A DNA stretch of 64,000 nucleotides from Echinarachnius parma (taxonomy: Eukaryota > Echinodermata > Echinoidea > Clypeasteroida > Echinarachniidae): contig JBAMJV010007701.1 of assembly GCA_037951105.1 (NCBI GenBank), positions 1 to 64,000 of the forward strand, written 5' to 3'. A program made the position numbers and the translations under genes. Shown here piece by piece: positions 56,168 through 64,000 of the stretch. The notes beneath the pieces were generated by a model. The model had not been told where the DNA came from. It saw only the letters and a list, made by a program, of their open reading frames with translations, and did not search any database. Numbering within the stretch: position 1 is the stretch's first letter; each line of letters starts with the position of its first letter.

Positions 56168-58089
56168 CCCTATCAAGCCCAAGGGTGGCTGAATGAGCCC
56201 CCCCTCCCCCTGCCAAATTTTCCATCACCGCTTCTACAGTTCTTGTTCGATTTTCACAAAATGTTGTGACTTTTCCTAAAATCGAATTGCGAACATGTTG
56301 GTATACAATTTTGATGGATTGGCAATCCCTGTTGCCATGGTAACCGTAAACTGAAGAGCATGTTTTTCATTTTTTTACAATGTTTTGTTTTTCTCTTAGT
56401 AAACAACTGAAGTTTGTTTTGTATTCATTCAATTTTCATAACAATTATGATTAACAGGTTCTCATTAACTGAAGTTAATTTCCCTGAGTATTATTTTGTT
56501 TTTCTTTGTTTTTAAAGACAAAATGGCGGAAAACAATGAAAATAATAAGAATCATAACAAATCAGGTTTTGATGTATTTTTATGATATTTTTTAGATATA
56601 AATATGCCAATGGGGTTTCCCATGATGTCTACAAACAGTTAAAAATGCCAAACCTTACTTTAGATCAGGTTCACCGGGTAAAAATTTAAGAATTGCACGT
56701 ATACACATTATTGTACTAAAATGTGTTTGCTAACTCATCTGAAGGTCATCTCCACAATTACTTTGCAGACCTAATGAGCCCCTAAAACCCATAAAATACC
56801 ACAGAAATGTCATGATCTATGTTCTAGAATATGTAATCTTGCATAATAATGCTCCAAAATTCAATTTGCCTACATATATCAGTCCATCTGGCGAAAACAG
56901 CCCAGTAATGTTTGAATTCAGTTTTTCATCATATAATCAGCCCCCCCCCCCCCCCCCCCCCCCCAACTCAAAATGGAAGTTGGCCAAATATTCAATGAAG
57001 AGAATAATGCGCCGGCGCGAACTTCACAATGAAAAACAATATTTTGCTCCTAGTAGGGAAATCCCCTGTTTCTTGACTGTGCGCAATTAACTAAAATGAA
57101 ATCGCGTAACTGTTAGTACTGCGCGTAACTAAAATAATAGAGATGAATTAAAATCATAGAAGTATGAATAAACAAACCAACCCGTTTATAACTAGAAGGC
57201 TCACTTAACGCGCGCAAGTCACGTGTCCAATAGACTTTGTACATGGGCAACATGGCGGAGTGAACCGATTTTTGAAGCACAAAAGGAATACCACTAGACG
57301 TCATCGCGTCGTGACCTAGAAAAACTTGACCAATCATCATGCTATGAAGTGCGCGTAGACTATCGCGCCTATTTTCCTGCGCACTGTCCTAGATTGTATC
57401 ACGCTTGAGAACAATGGGATCTATGGTGACGTATGCATATGAACTTGTTTTATTGACCTCGATCTGGTGACGACGCGTATGAACTGCTCTGTGATTGGTT
57501 TATGTAATTCCCAAGTATCCCATAATGCAACCTGCAGTGGTATTCCTTTCGATGACCAGTCTGGCAGCAGTGACACCCCCCTGATTAAAATACGTCTTTG
57601 GTATCAAGAAGCGCAATTTTGCTGAGAAGTGCGTGTTTAAATGCCATGGCAACTGCAACACAAATGAGTGCGCAATGCGTAATTACTTTAGCTTTTTGCG
57701 TAATGTGTTATTTTATGCAATGAGTTCCCGTATGGTAATTTATTTAAATGAACAAACTCTGACGTACTACCCCATTTGCATGAAATTCCGAACGTATTTT
57801 CAAAAAACTCGCGGCTGAAGGCGTGGCCTATCTCTGTGGTTAAAACGCTATACGCTTATTCAGTTGGGCTTCTAGTATTTATATTGTATTTCTGTGCATA
57901 TAATCCTAAATAGCGCCCTCATATGGTGACCGGAATAAATGTTGATGATTGCAAATTGTAGAGCTTGACCTACTAGACATGTGTGCCAAATATGAAAATG
58001 GTCGATCAAATAATATAGGAATTAGAGAGGGGGTGAGCCCCCATTTCGCCTGGGAACGCCAACATAGCTTGGGCCTGATATAGGGTTAA
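56164..58089. mobile_element. piggyBac-like element (TTAA + CCCTAT ends), non-autonomous
   Basis: TTAACCCTATCAAGCCCAAG at 56164 mirrors CTTGGGCCTGATATAGGGTTAA ending at 58089, with GGTGGCTGAATGAGCCCCC and GGGGGTGAGCCCCC just inside. TTAA target plus CCCT ends are typical of piggyBac. Over 1.9 kb no transposase (DDE_Tnp_1_7-type) sequence can be read. It contains a C run (56941-56964) and a possible nested element at 57282-57549. Confidence 0.65.
57282..57549. mobile_element. Possible small nested TIR element
   Basis: AAAGGAATACCACT at 57282 is exactly mirrored by AGTGGTATTCCTTT ending at 57549. The 14 bp pair is 240 bp apart inside the piggyBac-like element. No duplication of flanking bases is obvious. 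Confidence 0.4.
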
Positions 58090-58555
58090 GCAGAATAAGA
58101 ACATTAATACAAAAATCATAACTTCGTCGATCATATCAAAAGCTCAATTGTACATTTTGTGTCAAAGTTGCTGGTTTTGCCAAAGCCAGTTACATATTTC
58201 TTGAAAAACCTTGTATACCAAAACTGAATTACCCATGTAATTACGAACAAATCTGTTTGGAAGAGGTACGGCTTGCACGCAAAGTACTATGGTATGTCAC
58301 CAAACTCAGAGGCCTACAAGTTGTATCATGCCGGCTGAAAAAGTATGCAACGTTAGGTCGGATTTAGTTTATGTTTGCATAGGTTTCATAATCAGTCAGG
58401 CGCAAGATCGCTTTTCCAATCTTAAACAAAAAAATGGAAAACGACTGTTCTTGGACCTCCACCGACCGAGGGCGTGAAATGTACCCCCGCGCACTAGATT
58501 AGCTTGACAGTCACTTACTGAAAATATTACAATGACACAAAATCAGTGGCCCATA
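58090..58555. other. No supported feature
   Basis: Unique sequence between the piggyBac-like element and a CA tract. Confidence 0.5.
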
Positions 58556-58657
58556 CACAAACACAAACATAAACGCACACAAAAAAGGCACACGTTTACA
58601 CACATAAATAAATAAACGCACACACAGACACACACACTCACACGCACACACACGTAT

Positions 58658-58690
<33 letters not shown>

Positions 58691-58713
58691 CACATACACA
58701 CACGCACACGCAC
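58556..58713. repeat. CA-rich microsatellite
   Basis: Imperfect CACA/CACG tract, generating spurious Cys/Val frames on the minus strand. Confidence 0.95.
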
Positions 58714-58927
58714 CAACGGTGAATTTCAGGGACCGGTCGCGGGCACAATTTAGACCGTACTTTCAGGGACCGGAAATGTTCTATACGTGCATTATGCGGA
58801 CCGGGCGCGACAGTTAGGAATGTGTGTATTATGCAATGCATGGACCTATAGTAGGCCCGGAAATGTTCCAGGTGCATTATGTGGACCATATTATGTGTAC
58901 GTAAGTGTACCATACATCGCATCCGGA

Positions 58928-59051
58928 GGGTGTTTCACAAAGAAATTATTTGTCATCATGACAAATTTGTCATCATGACAAATTTCAATTGTCATCATGA
59001 TAAGTTGTCATCGTCCATAAAAATGCGTTTCACGAAGCTCATGACAACTTG
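58928..59051. repeat. GGGTGTTTCACAAAG end with TTTGTCATCATGACAAA palindromes
   Basis: GGGTGTTTCACAAAGAAAT resembles a DNA-transposon terminus. It is followed by two TTTGTCATCATGACAAA palindromes and a related CTCATGACAACTTGTCATCG. GTTTCACGAAG near 59028 repeats the end motif. The opposite end was not found. It lies just upstream of the Myb/SANT-like exon, so it may be the left end of a Harbinger-type transposon. Confidence 0.5.
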
Positions 59052-60281
59052 TCATCGAAAATAATTGTTTTAATCTAATTATGGACGAGCCTGAAATCTG
59101 CCAATACAGCAAGAAGCCTGCAAGAACCAAATGATGGCCGTAAGTTTTTATCTTATTTTGTGTTTAATGTGTGATTGTGAGTTTGCATGCTATGTTATTC
59201 AGCTATTATATGTCATTGTTATCAACCTTACATATTATTTGTTGACAAACTATGTAGAAAATTGTTATATTTCAATGAAACCCTTCGATTTGTTTCACGA
59301 GAATTATTGCGTGAATTGCACTAGAGCGGTTATCGAGATCGCACCCCGCCGAAACTCTGCGGTGGCTACTATGTCCAAAACCCCGTCTCCCTGGCTATAA
59401 ACCCGAAATAACATTAAACCTCCTTCACTCCTTGACCTTGTCCTTGCCCTTGATCTTACTCGAGTAAGACTAAACTCTAAAATTTAACACCTTTCTTTGT
59501 CATAACTTGCAGCCATGATATGGTAGACTGTCTCTGGTCTACAATTACAAGCCTTGCCCTTGTCAAAGACTTTGACCTTTGTGTCGCTGTCGTGAGTTTG
59601 CAGAACGCCAGCCTAAATTATGCTAATAATTAATCATTTAAATATTATTATAAATTGATATGCCACGAGTATAGCCACTAAATAAGGGTTAGGTTTATAT
59701 GTTATAATGGTATAGCATGCAGTGGTGGGGCCTAATACACAATGTTAATTGTTATGTGATGTAAAGACTAAAGTGTAACTTGGCGCTAGATAAAAATGAC
59801 AATTTTTCGCTCCATTCCAAATCAAAATACGTGATTTCTGCACCACCTCGACTTCTCTCCAAGTCGTATCGCGACTTGTGACGTTGTGTTAATTAGCCTT
59901 TGCACTATCATATCAGTGGCAGCACGCGCACGGCTAGTATGCTCCCCAGGTAGTTGAGATTATATACCAGTGACAGTTTGTCACTTTAAAAAAACGGCGA
60001 GTGCATGTGCACTCCCATGCAGGATAGTCATACACAACTAGCTTGATGCGTTGACTGAAGTAAGCGAACAAAACTAATTCAATACACTAAATCCTAAAAT
60101 AACGTACAAGTTGAAGTAGTACTAGTAGTAGACGGAAGTACTAGTACACATTTAATTCCTATTTGAGAATTTTAACAGATATGATCATTAGACAACATAC
60201 AATGCTAGTTTTATTTCAGTCATAAATTATTGAAATTCTGATGTGTATTTTTATTGTTCTATTATCTCATTCAATTTACAG

Positions 60282-60386
60282 GAATCAAGCCGAAAATCAA
60301 ATCTTTCTACAGAAGATATCAAGATTCTTGCTAATTTTGTCAGCGAAAATTATGATGACATATTTGGGAGAGCAGATCGGCCACAG
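60282..60386 (+). CDS. Candidate exon with Myb/SANT-like N-terminus
   Basis: A 105-nt segment (35 codons, phase 0 at both ends) bounded by TTCAATTTACAG and GTAAGC. It reads SNLSTEDIKILANFVSENYD then DIFGRADRPQ. The pattern of 'E...L..FV..NYD.IFG' is that of the start of Myb/SANT-like DNA-binding domains found in Harbinger accessory proteins and their domesticated relatives. An ATG-ATG-GCC followed by GTAAGT at 59131-59140 would give a compatible short first exon (phase 0), with an intron of 1.14 kb. The following exon that should complete the domain was not found. Alternatives: a host regulatory gene, or part of a Harbinger transposon whose end may be at 58928. Confidence 0.45.
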
Positions 60387-60671
60387 GTAAGCAGGGAAAA
60401 CAATGATATGTATATCAGGGACTACTTTTTAAGCTTGCCTGCACAAAAATTGATTTAAGTTAAAGGAAGTTTATTGGGCATGGAATGTCTTCTACAACAT
60501 CTGTACATTGGACATTAGATATTTAACTTGTTTAACTTTTTCTTTGTAGATCTGTCCATCCATTCTTACAGAACTATGCTACTTGGAACTAAATCAAATT
60601 ATAACATTAATCATTGCACTTGACATGCAGAACATAACTTGTATTTTGTTTGATTCATCTGATTGTGTATA
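60387..60671. other. Presumed intron sequence
   Basis: Open but AT-rich; an acceptor-like TTTGTAG at about 60549 precedes a frame without stops, but the composition is not persuasive. Confidence 0.35.
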
Positions 60672-61012
60672 CAGGGCTCCACACTCACCTTTTTAGTCAG
60701 TGGCCCGGTCGGGCCAGTGAAATAGATTCTTCCCCTATTCTGGTGGCCCGAAAGAAAATTTACTGGCCCCAAAATAGTATTTCATGAGTAAGCTTTTTTA
60801 CTATTCAAAATATCACTCTTTCCTAATCAAACCTGTGATTACAGATGAAGCATGACATAAAAGAAAACAAGACTTTTTCATTTTGTCAATGTCGGGGTGA
60901 AAATCTGCTTGCCCGATTGGGCCACCAAAATATGACTTCAATACATTTTGCTGGCCCCTAGTGCAATTTTACTGGCCCCGGGCCAGCGGGCCAGTGCGAG
61001 TGTCGAGCCTTG
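60672..61012. mobile_element. hAT-like MITE (CAGGGCTC ends)
   Basis: CAGGGCTCCACACTCACC at 60672 mirrors GCGAGTGTCGAGCCTTG ending at 61012. The arms continue through repeated GTGGCCCGGTCGGGCCAGTG and CTGGCCCC words. GTGTATA flanks both sides (60665-60671 and 61013-61019). A 7-8 bp duplication and CAGGG ends indicate hAT. Confidence 0.85.
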
Positions 61013-61085
61013 GTGTATAGATTTATCTATTTATGTATTACAGATATTGATATTGACTGAAAATATACGTAACTGCCCATTTTTA

Positions 61086-61605
61086 GCTCATCCGGCCCGA
61101 AGGGCCCGATGAGCTTATGCCATGGCGTGGCGTCCGTCGTCCGTCCGTCCGTCCGTCCACAGTTTTCAAAATGCTTCTTCTTCGTTATTTTTCAACCGAT
61201 TTTGATTCTGATTGTTTCATAAGATAGGGCTAGGAGGGGGATTTAAAACTTCTACACAGAATCGTGAACTTCATTATATATGCTAATTTATGCAAATTTA
61301 TTCGAAATCACAAAAAATGCTTCTTCTCCTTCATTTCTTGACCGATTTTGATTTGGTTTGCTTTATCTGGTAGAGCTAACTTTGGTACACTAAACTTCTA
61401 CACAGAATTTTGAAATTTTTCTCCATTAATTAATTATGGTAATTTATGCAAATTTATTCCAAAAAATCACAAAAAATGCTTCTTCTCCTTCATTTCTCGA
61501 CCGATTTTGATTTGGTTTGCTTTATCTGGTAGAGCTAACTTTGGTACACTAAACTTCTACACAGAATTTTGAAATTTGTCTCCATTAATTAATTATGGTA
61601 ATTTT

Positions 61606-61670
<65 letters not shown>

Positions 61671-62130
61671 TTATTTATTTATTTTATTTTTTTTTTTAAT
61701 TTATTTTATTTTATTATTTTATTTTTTTATTTTTTTTATGTCCCTTCTGGGGCATCAAATTTATATTTTTTTCACTCTATTTTTTTTTAAATTAATTTTT
61801 ATGTCCCTTCCAGGGCATCACATTTTTATTTTTTGACCAGTTGAAAAGTGTACCACATGACATTTGCGATATTTGATGTTGCGAGATGCCGGATGAGCGC
61901 TACGTCATTGACGTTCTGGTTATTAATGTTAACATTGTAAGTGTAACATTTGTATTTTTTTCTTGACAGAAATACAAGCTTGATAGTGGCTGAATTGCTG
62001 GCCATTGGAAGTTCTGATCCAAGATCATACATCATGTACCTCTCTCTGTTCATCAGGCCCAACTTCCCAGCCCACTTTCTTGGCCCCAATCTTTGGTAAG
62101 AATTAAAAATTAAATGTTTTACATTTACAT
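61086..62130. repeat. CCGTC-rich repeat, copy 1, with TTTA microsatellite
   Basis: Starts with a hairpin, GCTCATCCGGCCCGAAGGGC and its mirror GATGAGC, then GTCCGTCCGTCC, then three to four paralogous ~170 bp blocks with ACCGATTTTGATT and ACACTAAACTTCTACACAG, a TTTA microsatellite (about 61605-61690) and T-rich sequence. GCCGGATGAGCG at 61889-61900 mirrors the start, so the transposable part may end there. The rest includes the candidate exon at 61970-62095. This GTCCGTCC repeat type is widespread in marine invertebrate genomes. Confidence 0.75.
61970..62095 (+). CDS. Candidate internal exon, unrecognised gene
   Basis: A 126-nt segment with a strong acceptor (TTTTTTTCTTGACAG) and donor (CTTTG then GTAAGA). 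The open frame gives 41 residues, including NTSLIVAELLA, SDPRSYIMYLSLF and RPNFPAHFLGPNL, and leaves two bases (TG) at the end. Joined to the segment at 63571, TG+G makes a tryptophan codon and the frame stays open. It needs a preceding exon ending in phase 2, which the 60282-60386 exon does not supply, so at least one exon is missing between them. No family recognised. The same segment is duplicated at 62954-63080 with a 1-nt insertion that breaks the frame. Confidence 0.4.
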
Positions 62131-62132
62131 GT

Positions 62133-62609
62133 TCGTCCGTCCGTCCGTCCGTCCGTCCGTCCGTCCACAGTTTTCAAAATGCTTCTACTTCGTTATTTTT
62201 CAACCGATTTTGATTCTGATTGTTTCATAAGATAGGGCTAGGAGGGGGATTTAAAACTTCTACACAGAATCGTGAACTTCATTATATATGCTAATTTATG
62301 CAAATTTATACGAAATCACAAAAAATGCTTCTCCTTCATTTCTTGACCGATTTTGATTTGGTTTGCTTTATCTGGTAGAGCTAACTTTGGTACACTAAAC
62401 TTCTACACAGAATTTTGAAATTTTTCTCCATCAATTAATTATGGTAATTTATGCAAATTTATTCCAAAAATCACAAAAAATGCTTCTTCTCCTTCATTTC
62501 TCGACCGATTTTGATTTGGTTTGCTTTATCTGGTAGAGCTAACTTTGGTACACTAAACTTCTACACAGAATTTTGAAATTTGTCTCCATTAATTAATTAT
62601 GGTAATTTT

Positions 62610-62654
<45 letters not shown>

Positions 62655-63115
62655 TTATTTATTTATTTATTTTATTTTATTTATTTATTTTTTTAATTTT
62701 TTTAAATTATTTTTATTTTTTATGTCCCTTCTGGGGCGTCAAATTTATATTTTTTTCACTCTATTTTTTTTTAAATTAATTTTTATGTCCCTTCCAGGGC
62801 ATCACATTTTTATTTTTTGACCAGTTGAAAAGAGTACCACATGAAATTTGCGATATTTGATGTTGCGAGATGCCGGATGAGCGCTACGTCATTGACGTTC
62901 TGGTTATTAATGTTAACATTGTAAGTGTAACATTTGTATTTTTTTCTTGACAGAAATACAAGCTTGATAGTGGCTGAATTGCTGGCCTATTGGAAGTTCT
63001 GATCCAAGATCATACATCATGTACCTCTCTCTGTTCATCAGGCCCAACTTCCCAGCCCACTTTCTTGGCCCCAATCTTTGGTAAGAATTAAAAATTAAAT
63101 GTTTTACATTTACAT
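62133..63115. repeat. CCGTC-rich repeat, copy 2 (tandem duplicate)
   Basis: Begins in an expanded GTCC run (62133-62168) and repeats 61161-62130 at an offset of about 1008 bp, with a shorter TTTA tract (62609-62650 plus variants) and a few substitutions. Ends at ACATTTACAT, as copy 1 does. The duplication start lies within the GTCC microsatellite, suggesting unequal exchange or slippage there. Confidence 0.9.
62954..63080 (+). pseudogene. Duplicated exon with +1 frameshift
   Basis: Copy of 61970-62095 with identical splice signals but GCTGGCCTATTGG instead of GCTGGCCATTGG. After AELLA it reads YWKF and stops. If used, it would truncate the product; otherwise it is skipped. Confidence 0.55.
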
Positions 63116-63570
63116 CACAGTCATACATTTAAATGATAACATACATGGATATTTCCATATATTAGATGATGGTACAAACAGCAGAGATTACCTGTGAACA
63201 GTCATTGTTGGATATTTCATAATTCATTTTTTGTGTTATGTATCTTAAGTCAGACCATTTACATTTATTTGCCAAGGGTTACTTTTCAAGCAAGCCTTCA
63301 TGAAGAGAGCATGCTAGAATTGTTTTCCAAAATTATGTAAATTTATAAAGGCTCTTTTTGGTATTTGGGGGAGCTAAAGAGCCCTTTGTTCCCCTCTCCT
63401 CTCCCATATTTCTTCCTGCATTATGCATATTGAATATAATTATGATACCGCATTGGCTTTTGATTTAAATATAATATCTCCTTTTTTAATTTCTTTTTAA
63501 AATTAGAAATGCTGAGATTCTGGGCACATCACGTTGATCTGTCATAAAGACCAGTCATCGCAACTTGCAG
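63116..63570. other. Presumed intron, nothing identified
   Basis: AT-rich sequence between the duplicated repeat and the last candidate exon. Confidence 0.4.
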
Positions 63571-63631
63571 GTCCATCCAGGCACGCATGTATGTTGAACT
63601 TCTGAAGGACAGTCTTCGAAAAGGTGTAGAG
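63571..63631 (+). CDS. Candidate internal exon, phase-matched to 61970-62095
   Basis: A 61-nt segment after CAACTTGCAG and before GTACAT. One leading base plus 20 codons: SIQARMYVELLKDSLRKGVE, a plausible amphipathic helix. The leading G completes TG from the 62095 exon into TGG (Trp). The acceptor's pyrimidine tract is weak, so confidence is modest. Frame ends in phase 0. Confidence 0.35.
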
Positions 63632-63935
63632 GTACATTATTAGAGAGACATTTGACACTTTTGTTATTCTAAACTTTTGTATTTTAGTTAATACAATACA
63701 CGATTTTATTCTATAAGCTCACAATTTGTGTCAGATAACAGGATTAAAATGCTATGCTGAACATGTACAAATACATGTTCTCTATTGCCTAGTCCCAGAC
63801 GTTCATTTAAATGTTTGTTATTAATTTGGCCGTTTATAACCAGGTAAATTTGAAAGTCCCGACTACCCGACTAACAGGGTTTCCCTGTACAGAGAAATGT
63901 GAATGCCTCAGCCCCCAAGTAATGTTGGTTAAATC

Positions 63936-64000
63936 CAGGGGCGTCGATCCTGGGGGGGCAGGGGGGGCGGTCGCCCCCCCAATGAAAATATTGGGGGGGG
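63936..64000 (+). mobile_element. hAT-like G-rich terminus cut by the window edge
   Basis: CAGGGGCGTCGATCCTGGGG followed by G tracts and the mirrored GGTCGCCCCCCC. Same style as the minus-strand terminus at 204-290. Extent beyond the window unknown. Confidence 0.5.

Noticed and set aside
61576-62820. Leu/Phe/Tyr-rich frames suggesting membrane proteins
   Set aside because: They are translations of TTTA microsatellite and poly-T sequence.
63507-63570. Alternative acceptor at TTAAAATTAG (63507) for the last exon
   Set aside because: Joined to the exon ending at 62095 it creates an immediate TGA; the acceptor at 63571 keeps the frame open.

Overview
The window looks like a piece of a large, AT-rich metazoan genome, most likely a marine invertebrate. 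An echinoderm or other non-vertebrate deuterostome is my guess, from the LINE families and the crowd of short inverted-repeat elements; this is inference, and no host gene was found that fixes the species. There are no operons and no tRNA, rRNA or CRISPR features that I can support. Almost all readable protein belongs to decayed non-LTR retrotransposons, and most of the remaining structure is non-autonomous DNA transposons, many ending in TTAAAGGG, tandem duplications and low-complexity tracts.

Layout. 0-11.7 kb: scattered MITEs, one well-formed candidate exon (1819-1900) and a LINE 3' fragment (9.6-10.5 kb). 11.8-14.7 kb: a near-identical 1.42 kb tandem duplication carrying a CA-rich block. 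14.7-17.4 kb: three more terminal-inverted-repeat (TIR) elements, one built from ACGTT-like repeats. 17.4-28.4 kb: a large imperfect inverted repeat whose arms hold a ~175 bp satellite with RFX X-box-like palindromes; in its centre lies an RTE-type LINE split by a second LINE. 30.3-34.1 kb: a Tx1/L1-like LINE on the plus strand, itself split by a MITE. 36.7-37.2 kb: a second Tx1-like endonuclease fragment. 37.5-38.05 kb: a 'palindrome of palindromes'. 38.4-44.3 kb: a four-level nest of transposons.

44.7-48.7 kb: two TIR elements and the 5' part of a CR1-like LINE. 48.8-55.15 kb: a ~2.1 kb tandem array (about 2.5 copies). Each unit carries a copy of an exon-like segment, and the array contains natural filled and empty sites for two MITEs. 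55.2-58.1 kb: a 22 bp minisatellite, then a MITE and a piggyBac-like element that share one TTAA. 58.9-63.6 kb: a possible multi-exon gene on the plus strand, including a Myb/SANT-like exon and two phase-matched exons, embedded in duplicated repeat sequence. The window ends inside a hAT-like terminus.

How it works together: there is no visible pathway. The unity lies in the history. Successive transposon insertions, each datable against the one it interrupts, explain most of the window. The items most worth following are the RFX-like satellite in the inverted repeat, the hierarchical palindrome at 37.5 kb, the empty/filled-site pairs in the 2.1 kb array, and the few exon candidates not obviously derived from transposons.
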